In this document: positions 51,817 through 61,470 of the stretch, one piece after another
How the letters are laid out: each line of letters begins with the position of its first letter
Position numbering within the stretch: the stretch's first letter is position 1
Assembly: GCA_002633025.1 (NCBI GenBank)
Contig: NMRB01000177.1
Location: forward strand, 31,561 to 95,560
Reading direction: 5' to 3'
DNA length: 64,000 bases
DNA from: Notospermus geniculatus
Lineage: Eukaryota; Nemertea; Pilidiophora; Heteronemertea; Lineidae
Notes under the pieces: generated by a model
What the model saw: only the letters and a program-made list of their open reading frames with translations
Told to the model about the DNA's origin: nothing
Database searches by the model: none
Translations under genes and position numbers: made by a program

Positions 51817-53048
51817 TGGATCTTTGCCGTCATAAACAAATTGACAGCATCTTGGTTAGGCACAAAGCCCCATAGAATCGCTCCAGTGATACTGTGAGCG
51901 CAACTGCCACTAGTGCTCTGCTAAAGTCGTTCCATATACAAAAATGAAATTCAGCTTTCCGTTTTATACCACGCCGACCTCTTGACCCCGTCGGAATATC
52001 ATTATCAGTCGGAATTGCCGATCTGTCCCGAATGATTCCGAGCAAAATGTGAATTATTGTCAGTGGTTTCGTCGAGAATTACGTCATCTTTAGGAACGAT
52101 CACTTCAACCAATTGGAACCTTTGTTTTTGTTTACATAGCACGTGGGTATAAGAAATGCGATGGGGAGATTGCAGGATGTCAAAGATTATCTTATGCTGC
52201 AACCCGCGTCATTTGGACAATTTTCAGATTGAATCCCCGATAGAGGGGAGACAGACGTCTTCAACAGAATGAACATGCCCAGTACCCCCTTTCATTTCAG
52301 CGGACAGGCATTGTTATTGACGGAGACACAGTCTAGCTGGTTATTGATGGTAAAATGGAAGCCACCACTGTCTCAATCTTGGCCATGCTACTTGCTAAAC
52401 CTTGAAATGCATGTAGCTAATGTGTGGATCATTTGCCATCATAAACAAATTGACAGCGTCTTGGTTTGGCACAAAGCCCCATTTTGGAATCGCTCCAGTG
52501 ATACTGTAGCGTAACTGGCACTGTAAAGAAATGCTCTGCTAAAGTCGTTCCATATACCAAAATGAAATTCAGGTTTCCGTTTTATACCACGCCGACCTAT
52601 TGACCCTGTCTGCATATCATTATCACTCGGAATTGCCGATCGCTCCCGAATGGTTCCGAGCAAAATAGGAAATATTGTCACTGCCTTTGCCTAGAATTAC
52701 GTTATCTTTAATTAACCGCCGTAATCTTGGGTCCGAGTAGTGACGATCATTTCAACCATGCACGTGGATATAAGAAATACGATGGAAATTGGATTTCAAA
52801 GAATTATGCTTCAACCAGCGTCATTTGGGCGATTCTTAGATTGACTCCGCTATAGACTATATAGTGTGCTGGAGACAGACGTCTTCAACAGAATGAACAT
52901 TTTCAGTCATACCCCTTTTTAATTCAGCTGGAGGGCCTTTGTTGATTTCCGAAGATAGTCTGGTTGATGGTAAAATGGGGCCACCCTGTCTATCTTGGCC
53001 ATACTTGCCGTCATAAACAAATTGACAGCATCTTGGTTTGGCACAAAA
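51817..53048 (-). repeat. About 600-bp repeat family, two tandem copies
   Basis: Copy 1 runs from about 51817 to 52430 and copy 2 from about 52424 to 53048. Both begin with a gtggatc...cataaacaaattgacagc block and share cggaattgccgatc, gacagacgtcttcaacagaatgaac and other blocks in order. An interrupted start is at 54113-54160, an inverted copy at 54535-55070, and shorter relatives at 58555-58880 and 59930-60250. No clear coding capacity. Confidence 0.75.
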
Positions 53049-53394
53049 ATATTATCCCAGTTTGTGGCTATAGAATGAAATAATAACGATTATCAAAGTC
53101 ATTGGATGCGTTTGACGCTAATATTTTAATCTAAAAAGTGGTTTTGCAAGAACCTTGCAGAAGTGAAGAGGGCGTTTGTTTCCAGAGGCATTATTAGCGA
53201 CCGCCATATTGTGGAGCGAAATGCATTCTGGGAACCAGTTTGGCCGATGCTGGCTTTTTGGCACATGTACCTGAGGTGCGTCTAAAACGTCAACTGGAAT
53301 CGGCGACTTCCAGGCGGAACGAGGCGGTTCTCCTGGAGACGAGGTTGATATTGCGTGGTCTTGTATACTCGATTTCCTTACCTCAAAGGCAGAA

Positions 53395-53520
53395 GTTGCA
53401 ATATTATTGCACAATATGAGGATCAAAATGGGCAATATTATTGCAAATCTTTCTCCTATCCATTGTGCCAATAACACATGTAACCCATTTTGGGCCCCAT
53501 ATTGTGCAATAATATTGTAC
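53395..53520. mobile_element. MITE with gcaatattattgcacaatatg ends
   Basis: Inverted ends caatattattgcacaatatg and catattgtgcaataatattg. Absent from the matching place in the other upstream copy (near 51485). Noncoding, 126 bp. Confidence 0.8.
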
Positions 53521-53720
53521 GTGGATGGACCGCTTTATGTCAAAATACACTTCATTCCAAGTATGTTTTGCTGCCAGAACATGTGCACAATAAAATAGAC
53601 TGCATATCCCAAACCAGGGTGTGTTTCCAAAAGTGTTCCTTGCCGACACCAGAAAATTTCACCATTCTTTTTTGTCTACTGGTGGTGACAGGCTGTTTCT
53701 TGAATCTCTAGGCCTACAAT

Positions 53721-53928
53721 TAAAGGAGCACGGTATTGGATCTCAAATGCGTTATTTGACTGCCGACGTAGAGGGAGCCACCTAGCGGCAGTAAGACGAA
53801 CTACAAAAATGCATTACAACATACGCAGTAAATCGGGTCATTCGCCGAAACGTAGTTAAACTCTCGGGTTGGAGAGTGGCGCGGTGGCGCCGTCTGTCGA
53901 GAAAAAGTGGCAACACCGTGCTCCTTTA
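53721..53928. mobile_element. MITE, taaaggag family, type 1 (inverted)
   Basis: Ends TAAAGGAGCACGGTATTG and CAACACCGTGCTCCTTTA. The empty site ctacaatagtattcatg is at about 51669 in the other upstream copy. Third member of the family at 6951 and 18969. Confidence 0.85.
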
Positions 53929-54164
53929 ATAGTATTCATGTCAGATCTAGGTATCATGGAGCTCTAAATTATGGCACTGCAAACTAATTGATCTATTAAC
54001 CCTTTAAAGTCCGACTAGCAGAAAAGCAGTTTTGGTGTCGGACGGAACGATAGATTTTGCTGGTATTAGCTCAATATTTTTTGATACCCTCCTCCACCAA
54101 TGAGTGTGGATCTTTGCAGTCATAAACAAATTGACAGTATCTTGGTTAGGCACAAAGCCCATTC

Positions 54165-54501
54165 CCTGATAGCAAGGACACGTGGAAATTACGTGAAAAA
54201 AACGTGAATGCCTGACGTGGAAATCACGTCTAAAAAGACGTACTTCCAACGTTGATCTGCTCATGGGAATCACGTGGTTAGCACGTCGTTTCTTCACGTG
54301 AATATAACATGAATAAGACGTCTTTCCAACGTGACACGTTTCTGCAATTCAATCATATGACGTCGTTTCCACGTGATTTCCACCTGTTTATCAACCAGTT
54401 TCCATTGCATTTTTAACTAGTTGTGATGTCGGCTTTCAACCAGTTTTCAACCAGTAACTTTTTTTCAGATTTGGATACTTGCAACTGCCCATACATGTAG
54501 T
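54165..54501. mobile_element. CACGTG-rich inverted-repeat element, truncated
   Basis: Begins CCCTGATAGCAAGGACACGT and carries many ACGTG and CACGTGAA words in both orientations. It interrupts a copy of the 600-bp family after cacaaagccc. It stops at the n at 54502, so its right end is not seen. Confidence 0.65.
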
Positions 54502-54534
54502 NAAAACTTATATTTCATTTTGGTATATGGAACG

Positions 54535-55070
54535 ACTTTAGCAGAGCATTTATTTACAGTGCCAGTTACGCTTACAGTATCACTGGAGCGATTCCAAAGG
54601 GGCTTTGTGCCAAACCAAGATGCTGTCAATTTGTTCATGACGGCAAAGATCCACATATTGGCTATTTCAAGGTTTAGCAAATAGCGTGGCCAAGATTGAG
54701 ACAGTGGTGGCTCCCATTTTACTATCAACCAGAGTGTCTCCGTCAATAAACAAAGGCCCGCCCACTGAAATAAAAAGGGTTTGCTGAAAATGTTCATTCT
54801 GTTGAAGACGTCTGTCTCCCCTTTATCGGGGATTCAATCTGAAAATCGCCCAAATGACGCTGGTTGCAGCATAATCTTTGACATCCAATGTCCATCGCAT
54901 TTCTTATACCCACGTGCTAGATGTAAACAAAAACAAAGGTTCCAATTGGTTGAAATGATCGTTCCTAAAGATGGCGTAATTCTAGACGAAAGCACTGACA
55001 ATAATTCCCATTTTGCTCGGAATCATTCGCGACAGATCGGCAATTCCGACTGATAATGATATTCAGACCA
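54535..55070 (+). repeat. About 600-bp repeat family, inverted copy
   Basis: Inverted relative to 51817-53048; reads gcagagcat...ccaaatgacgctggttgcag...ggcaattccgactgataatg. An n at 54502 lies just before it. Confidence 0.75.
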
Positions 55071-55547
55071 GGCGCGGATCCAGAGGGGGGGTTTTGGGGG
55101 TCATGACCCCCCTGCTCGCCACCACCAATTGTTTTTTTTCTTCAATACTTTGTGACAATAAGCCAAAAAACACAAGAGTAAAGCTTCTGTTTTGATACTG
55201 AGATGCCAGGAAATCACATCTACGGCATTCTAGATTTCAAAATTTTCTGGGAGAGGACCTGAGCGGCGACGGGTGATTTTGTCCCAGAGCGTCGGCGACT
55301 CCACTTCATCCAAGAATAGCGCCGGCAGCTGGCGCTACGGAACAGGAAAATCTTGTTCCAAGACGCAGCGACGGGGCGTTTTTGTTCCTGTGGGCCAGCG
55401 TTTCAGCGCTCAGGAACAAAATCTTGTTCCAGTTTTTATAGATGAAAAATTGATTTAAAAAAACCCGCCAAATATAAGTGATCCGGGACGCAACACATCT
55501 TTCATTAAAACAATTAGCAGTGGGAGAAAAAAGATCCAAAATAATAT
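55071..55547. other. Repeat-rich gap, no gene seen
   Basis: Includes a G-rich then C-rich stretch (55082-55112). Two inverted copies of a cgctgcgtcttggaacaaga-like word lie around 55320-55440, suggesting another small inverted-repeat element. No exon pattern. Confidence 0.4.
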
Positions 55548-55613
55548 TGCCCCGGCGGGAATCCAACCCGCGGTCTCCGCGTGACAGGCGGGATAACCCA
55601 CTACACTAGGGAG
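55548..55613 (-). pseudogene. tRNA-Asp(GTC)-like pseudogene or SINE head
   Basis: The minus strand gives a D-arm region TAGTGTAGTGG, an anticodon arm CGCCTGTCACGCG with loop CTGTCAC (anticodon GTC) and a T arm GCGGGTTGGATTCCCGC. The T loop has TTGG where functional tRNAs have TTCG. The acceptor stem pairs poorly. It is therefore a decayed tRNA-Asp or a SINE derived from it. It sits at the outer edge of the inverted repeat at 55608. Confidence 0.6.
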
Positions 55614-56755
55614 TTTTCGGAAAGCCCCCGAAGCGCCAACGCGAACGCCAAAGCCATTGTTCGATGCTACGAAGAGACCACCGAACAAAAGGATAGACCC
55701 CTGATAACATTGACTCGTGGAAAACACGTGAAAAACACGTCTCACGACACATGGAAAACACGCCTTTTTGTCACGTGAAAACCACGACTTTTTGCACAAA
55801 CGCGCCACGTGAAAAAGCACCCGGGATTACCACGTGTTATCCACGTGTCACATTCACATGTCTTACACGAGTTTTTCACATCTCTTACACGAGTTCTGGA
55901 ACGTGATATCCACGTGTTTTTTTTAACTTTTTTTATTGGTTAATAAGAACTTCACAAAAAATCTGACCTGATATCAAGATCAGCAAAATAAGCCTTGTAA
56001 TATTCATACAAGGGCAACTCCACTTGTGAGTAGAGTCGACGTTATAGTTATATAGAGTAGAGTGTCTGTTGTGCTCTTAATGGAAATCCTGTGCACCAAT
56101 GTTTTGGTGTTGTGCTGAAACATGTGGAATCTACATTTGCAAATTGGTGCACTTTGTAAATATTCAGTCAACCTATTTCATTTTAACCCTCATTAAGGAA
56201 CATTTTAATAATTTTTTTGAAAATATTTTACTGCTGGTATTGTTTTAAATCAGGATTTTGGTTGTAACCTCGGATTAGTGCCCTAGAGCAATATAACTTG
56301 GTGAAAATTTGCCAGGATTGATTTTTCAGCTTATATTTATATAATTAATATAATTAATAACAGAAGCAGCTATGAAATACTCCATAAAATCAATAATTAC
56401 CACCAATTTTTCAGTTCGTGGAAATTACGTGGATATTCCGTTCACCTTCCACGTGTTTTCCAACCCGTGGAAACCACGAGAATGACCACATGGAAAAACT
56501 CGTGTAAATCTCGTCCTTTCTCCACGTGTTTTGCACCCCGTGGAAAACACGTGGATATCTTGTGCTTTTTGCCACTAGTATTTTACCAGTAAAACTTGTG
56601 GCTAGGCACACGTGGAATTCACGTGGAAAACTGGGTCCAATTTGGTCCGCCACGAGTTCACCAGTTGACCACCAGTGGACCACGTGGTATCCACGAGTCA
56701 ATGTTATCAGGGACGTTCCCGTTGGCGTTTCGGGGGCTTTGCGAAAATTCTCTAC
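55608..56755. repeat. Inverted repeat enclosing the CACGTG element
   Basis: Arms 55608-55650 (gggagttttcggaaagcccc...) and 56713-56755 (its complement, ggggctttgcgaaaattctc) are inverted with a few mismatches. The element 55699-56712 lies between them, so one transposon may be nested in another. Confidence 0.7.
55699..56712. mobile_element. CACGTG-rich inverted-repeat element, complete
   Basis: About 1014 bp with perfect 22-bp ends that begin CCCTGATAACATTGACTCGT (complement at the right end). About 230 bases at the left and 300 at the right are packed with CACGTG, CGTGGAAA and TTTCCACG words in both orientations. The middle is plain AT-rich DNA. The end sequence matches the truncated element at 54165. 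No transposase frame is seen, so it is non-autonomous. Superfamily unknown. Confidence 0.8.
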
Positions 56756-57355
56756 TACCGAGGATCGCACGCCTATAATCAGCAGACGCATCAGGTCTGA
56801 TCATGACGACGACAACTCCTAATCCTAACCCTCCGGGCGTCTTTGCACCAACGCCGAATATTAACGGGTGTGACGGTATTTTACCGATAGAAAACGCATT
56901 GTGTGCCACACCCTGGATTTGGCATATTGTAGGAGGATGGTATACCTACAAAATGTCACCAATATCATTCCAATGCACACCAGAACAGCTCCTATTGTTC
57001 TTTGCATTAGTATTTTTGCTGAGACATCATTATTGTTGGTGTCTTAATTTTGTGATTGCTGTAATTATAACACCTTCTGTTTTACCATCAGTTTGGACTA
57101 GCACACCTTCTGTTTTACCATCAGTTTGGACTAGCACACCTTCTGTTTTACCATCAGTTTGGACTAGCAGTGTTAAAAACAATGGTGGGTGTTAAAAACA
57201 ATGGTGGGTTTGAATTGGGTGACTTGCGAATTGCTAAGCCACCTTGTCACCAAGGCGCCACACCCAGTCGAGTAACTCCTGTCGACATGTAATTAACAGA
57301 GTGACACTCCTCATTGATCCACGAGGTGTCAAAGTCCAAACAAGCCAGATTTCGT
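56756..57355. other. H1 upstream region
   Basis: No gene seen. Contains the 33-bp tandem repeat at 57071-57169 and two copies of gtgttaaaaacaatggtgg just after it. Confidence 0.45.
57071..57169. repeat. 33-bp tandem repeat, three exact copies
   Basis: Unit starts caccttctgttttaccatca. Copies start at 57071, 57104 and 57137 and look identical. Confidence 0.95.
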
Positions 57356-57363
57356 TATAAATA
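57356..57363 (+). promoter_or_regulatory. TATA box of histone H1
   Basis: TATAAATA about 100 bases before the H1 start codon, the usual place for a replication-dependent histone gene. Confidence 0.75.
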
Positions 57364-57461
57364 CAGGGACCTGAAGACGGGTTAACCATTCGACGCATAC
57401 CATCGAAAGAGTGATCATCTACCGTTCCTTCCTTCGACAAGTCATCTCAACAACCGTTACT

Positions 57462-58121
57462 ATGGCCGACTCCACAGCTCCTGCTCCCACGACCACCAAG
57501 GCGGGCACCAAGGAAAAGAAACAGGCCGATCACCCGCCCGTGAAAGTCATGGTAAAGGCCGCTATTGCTGCCCTCAAGGAACGCACGGGTTCGTCTCGTC
57601 CTGCCATCATGAAGTACATCAACGCCAACTACAACTACGACAACGCCAAAGCTGTTGCAAAAGCTCTGAAGAAAGGAGTCGAAACCGAAACTTTCGTCCA
57701 GGTGAAAGCAAGTTACAAACTTTCTGCGGAAGCCAAGAAACCCGAGAAGCCAAAGAAGACGGTGAAGAAACCAGCGGCCAAGAAAGAAAAGGAAGCAAAG
57801 AAACCAGCGGCCAAGAAAGAAAAGGAAGCAAAGAAACCAGCGGCCAAGAAAGAAAAGGAAGCAAAGACACCGAAGGCGAAGAAAGAGAAAAAGACCAAGA
57901 CACCAAAGAAAGCAGCCAAGTCCGATGAGAAGAAAAAGAAGGCCAGAACTCCGAATGCTTCGAAGTCTGCGGAGAACAAGAGTGTGAAGAAGACAACAAA
58001 GACCGAAAAGCCAAAGGTAAAGAAAGCCGTGAAACCCAAGACGAAGTCTACTGTAAAGCCCAAGACTGACAAGCCGAAGAAGACATCGAAATCTGCACAG
58101 AAGAAAACCACCAAAGCTTAA
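57462..58121 (+). CDS. Linker histone H1
   Basis: Intronless, 219 residues. A short N-terminal arm is followed by the globular winged-helix domain (about 24-90: HPPVKVMVKAAIAALKERTG onward, with SSRPAIMKYI). A long Lys/Ala/Pro tail contains three tandem KKPAAKKEKEA units near residues 103-135. It binds linker DNA and compacts chromatin. An upstream in-frame ATG at 57411 exists, but the MADSTAP start at 57462 fits the family and the distance from the TATA box. The histone stem-loop follows at 58158-58173, so the mRNA is of the replication-dependent, non-polyadenylated class. A tail-only copy follows at 59005. No core histone genes are in the window. Confidence 0.95.
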   Translation: MADSTAPAPTTTKAGTKEKKQADHPPVKVMVKAAIAALKERTGSSRPAIMKYINANYNYDNAKAVAKALKKGVETETFVQVKASYKLSAEAKKPEKPKKTVKKPAAKKEKEAKKPAAKKEKEAKKPAAKKEKEAKTPKAKKEKKTKTPKKAAKSDEKKKKARTPNASKSAENKSVKKTTKTEKPKVKKAVKPKTKSTVKPKTDKPKKTSKSAQKKTTKA

Positions 58122-58157
58122 TCATCCCCAGCAACTCAAGCAACCTCTGCTACCCAC

Positions 58158-58173
58158 GGCCCTTCTAAGGGCC
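58158..58173 (+). terminator. Histone 3' stem-loop (H1)
   Basis: GGCCCT, TCTA, AGGGCC: 6-bp stem and 4-base loop, followed by ACAAA, 37 bases after the H1 stop. It matches the animal histone mRNA stem-loop bound by SLBP. Confidence 0.95.
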
Positions 58174-58275
58174 ACAAAATATTTAATGAGAGACCAATCA
58201 CCAGTTTGATCGCTTTGTCAGTAGAATTCACCTTTGTTCTTCTGATATTATATTGTCATGATCAAGATGCAAATA

Positions 58276-58513
58276 TTGACTAAAGCCAAGCGCACATTTG
58301 CGGCAAAACTCAAAAAGACACCCCTACCGCATTGAATTTTGTCGCAAATGTGCGCTTCGCTTTTAAAACGGCGAATCCACTGACGCGATTTTGGCTTTAG
58401 ACGGGGTTGCGATCCCTTGCGATCACCTTATAAGGACTTCCGATTGCCATGTAAGGTGATCGCAAGGGATCGCAACCCCGTCTCAAGCCAAAATCGCGTC
58501 AGTGGATTCGCCG
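58276..58513. mobile_element. Two adjacent inverted-repeat elements after H1
   Basis: An inner element (58369-58513, 145 bp) is an almost perfect palindrome from CGGCGAATCCACTGACGCGA to its complement at the right end. Just before it, 58276-58364 forms another inverted pair (agcgcacatttgcggcaaaa and ttttgtcgcaaatgtgcgct). Related copies follow the H1 pseudogene (about 59576-59935). Confidence 0.85.
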
Positions 58514-58554
58514 CTTTAGGGCTTTGCATTTAGCTTGGCCCGTCTAGACGACAG

Positions 58555-58880
58555 AGTGGCTCCCATTTTACCATCAACCAGGCTGTCTTCGTTTGTTCAC
58601 ACTCATGCGCTGCTGCCAAAGGGCCTTCCCCTGAGTTTAGAGGGGAAAGACGAAAAATTTCATTCTTTAACGACGTCGGTCTCCCCTCTATCGAAAAAAA
58701 TCACAAAAACGCCCAGCGACGCTTGCTGCAGCAACACTCTTTGAAATCCACGCATTGCTTGTAACCATGTGCTCGTGTTTTCGGCAGTATTTCGGCGGAT
58801 TCCGGGGTGTTCTTATGAACGGATGGGCAATTCCGAACGATAATGATATGCAGACGGGTCAAGAGGTCAGTGTGCAGAAA
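58555..58880 (+). repeat. Shorter relative of the 600-bp repeat family
   Basis: Shares gtggctcccattttaccatc, gacgtcggtctcccct and gggcaattccgaacgataat with the copies at 51817-55070. A second copy lies at 59930-60250. Confidence 0.7.
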
Positions 58881-59004
58881 TTATTAACTCATGTCACAGT
58901 TGCTGTCCAGTTGAGTAAAATAACAAAAAAAGTCCCATTATTATCATTTACGAACTGATTCTGTAAAAAAATTTCTGTAAAATCTACTGTTTTTTCTAAC
59001 AGTG

Positions 59005-59410
59005 TGCAGAAGCCAAGAAACCCGAGAAGCCAAAGAAGATGGTGAAGAAACCAGCGGCCAAGAAAGAAAAGGAGGCAAAGAAACCAGCGGCCAAGAAAGA
59101 AAAGGAAGCAAGGAAACCAGCAGCCAAAAAAGAAAAGGAAGCAAAGACACCGAAGGCGAAGAAAGAGAAAAAGACCAAGACACCAAAGAAAGCAGCCAAG
59201 TCAGATGAGAACAAAAAGAAGGCCAGAACTCCGAATGCTTCGAAGACTAAAAAGTCTGCGGAGAAAAAGAGTGTGAAGAAGACAACAAAGACCGAAAAGC
59301 CAAAGGTGAAGAAAGCCGTGAAACCCAAGACGAACAAGTCCACTGTAAAGCCCAATGACAAGCCGAAGAAGACATCTAAATCTGCACAGAAGAAAACCAC
59401 CACAGCTTAA
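59005..59410 (+). pseudogene. Histone H1 tail-only copy
   Basis: Matches the H1 gene from the GAAGCCAAG codons (about residue 91) to the stop but lacks the globular domain and promoter. The sequence before it is the 600-bp-family tail, joined at gtgtgcagaagcc. An ACG-to-ATG change at 59039 opens a 123-codon frame of pure lysine-rich tail. The stem-loop and all downstream sequence are copied too, so this is the second unit of a tandem duplication of about 1.3 kb (57731-58905 and 59005-60290), not a retrocopy. Two-codon and three-base in-frame differences from the intact tail are present. Confidence 0.85.
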
Positions 59411-59447
59411 TCATCCCCGGCAACTCAAAGCAACCTCTGCTACCCAC

Positions 59448-59463
59448 GGCCCTTCTAAGGGCC
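59448..59463 (+). terminator. Histone 3' stem-loop (H1 tail-only copy)
   Basis: Identical to the one at 58158-58173, 37 bases after the stop. Confidence 0.9.
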
Positions 59464-59575
59464 ACAAAATATTTAATGAGAGACCACTCACCAGTTTGAT
59501 CGCTTTGTCAGTAGAATTCACCTTTGTTCTTCTGATATTATATTGTCATGATCAAGATGCAAACATTGACTAAAG

Positions 59576-59935
59576 CCAAGCGCACATTTGCGGCAAACAC
59601 ATTTGCGGCAAAACTCAAAAAGACACCCCTACCGCATTGAGTTTTGCCGCAAATGTGCGCTTCGCTTTTAAAGCGGCGAATCCACTGTCGCGATCGTGGC
59701 TTGAGACGGGGTTGCGTTCCCTTGCGATCACCTTATATGGCAATCGGAAGTCCTTATAAGGTAATCGCAAGGGAACGCAACCCCAACTCAAGCTAAAATC
59801 GCGACAGTGGATCACCCGCTTAAAGCGGCGAATCCACTGACGCGATTTTGGTTTGAGACGGGGTTGCGATCCCTTGCGATCACCTTATAAAGACTTCCGA
59901 TTTGCATTTAGCTTGGCCCGTCGAGACGACAGTGG
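59576..59935. mobile_element. Nested inverted-repeat elements after the H1 pseudogene
   Basis: Contains the same agcgcacatttgcggcaaa pair (with a short internal duplication) and a diverged palindrome (about 59684-59820) inserted ahead of a further left arm at 59825-59900. Confidence 0.75.
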
Positions 59936-60250
59936 CTCCCATTTTACCATCAACCAGGCTGTCTTCGTTTGTTCACACTCATGCGCTGCTGCCAAAGGGC
60001 CTTCCCCTGAGTTTAGAGGGGAAAGACGAAAAATTTCATTCTTTAACGACGTCGGTCTCCCCTCTATCGAAAAAAATCACAAAAACGCCCAGCGACGCTT
60101 GCTGCAGCAAAAATCTTTGAAATCCACGCATTGCTTGTAACCATGTGCCCATGTTTTCGGCAGTATTTCGGCGGATTCCGGGGTGTTCTTATGAACTGAT
60201 GGGCAATTCCGAACGATAATGATATGCAGACGGGTCAAGAGGTCAGTGTG

Positions 60251-61470
60251 CAGAAATTATTAACTCATGTCACAGTTGCTGTCCAGTTGCATTTATTGAA
60301 CATAAATTACTGCACTTTACAATTCATTTTTACAACACTTTTTCAGCTGGAGTTGCTGGCAAACTACCTAGTTGTTGGTTATTCAGATCTAGCAACTAGG
60401 CCTATATGTGCAATGTTAGTCAGTTTTCTTATCACGATGTAGTGTTCCCCCTACAACTGATTGACGCATCAAATGTGTGTGTCCCCAATTCTCAAGTCAT
60501 GGCTTACTCGTCAGTCTATTGTAGGGGAACACTGGCAGATGGAAAACAACCACAGATGCAACAGTAGCACTTTACGGTCCTCGCCAAATAAAAGACCGAT
60601 ACAACCGTCTCACAGGTCCGATTGTAATGTAAATGGAATGTAACTAACATCAGTGATTTTAAATTCTAACTACCTTGAACAGGCTGTTGAGGAACCACAC
60701 AGTCACTTGGCAATAATGAATTGTTCAGATGGCTCAGAAAGGACACTACCAGATTAAGTGTCATGACTTTGAACAGCTGGCAGACTCAAGCCTGAAATGA
60801 TTCATAATTACTACACCAAGTCACATTATTTCTTCTTAATTTCTCATTTTTCTACTTTTCAACCAAAAAACTGAAGAGTACCATGAAATGACAGTATCAT
60901 CAATGGAAAGATAGCTATGACAAGACATTTCTGAAAATACCTTGAGAACACTGAAAGGGCTTCTAGAGGCAGCTTTTTAGTGCATATTGATATGATTACT
61001 AACACAGAATTGATGGCATGAGGATCCGACTTGGGCATCATTTTTGAAGTAAAATTTCATCAGTGTCAAAATTGGATCCACAATTTATTAGTTCATGGTT
61101 ACTAGCGCCACCTGTTGTATAGTCGCATACTGTTAGTAGCCCAATAGCTAGCTGCCTCTAGAGTCCCTTGAAGACTACACATATACATGTACCTAATTAC
61201 ATTTACGAGTTTGCCAGATACGGCGTGCATTTTATGATGAAAGGAATTCAAGTCTAGTTAAATAGCGTATTTTCTAAACAACAAGGAGTCTTGAGGGTGC
61301 CACCAGTGATTGGACCAAGATCCACTGGTCAACATTTCACAGTCAAATGCCTGTACATTTCACCTCGCAATATTTCACCTCATCATTTTCGAACAAATTT
61401 CTGAAAAGGCCTTAGATCAACACCTGGTGCACACCATTATAATTAATTTCCTACACATCATTTTCATTTT
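60251..61470. other. Intergenic between H1 and ATP6AP1, no gene seen
   Basis: No exon pattern, RNA gene or clear repeat beyond an imperfect inverted pair gtagtgttccccctacaa / attgtaggggaacact (60439-60531). Confidence 0.5.

Larger units (their letters stand above)
53242..53990. repeat. ALDH1L upstream segment, copy 2
   Basis: Second copy of 51332-51720, split by MITEs at 53395-53520 and 53721-53928. Confidence 0.8.

Noticed and set aside
55548-55613. Functional tRNA-Asp gene
   Set aside because: T loop lacks the TTC start, the acceptor stem does not pair well, and it lies among transposons.
57619-58114. Two long minus-strand frames opposite histone H1
   Set aside because: Lysine codons read backwards give Phe/Leu/Ser-rich frames; a composition artefact.
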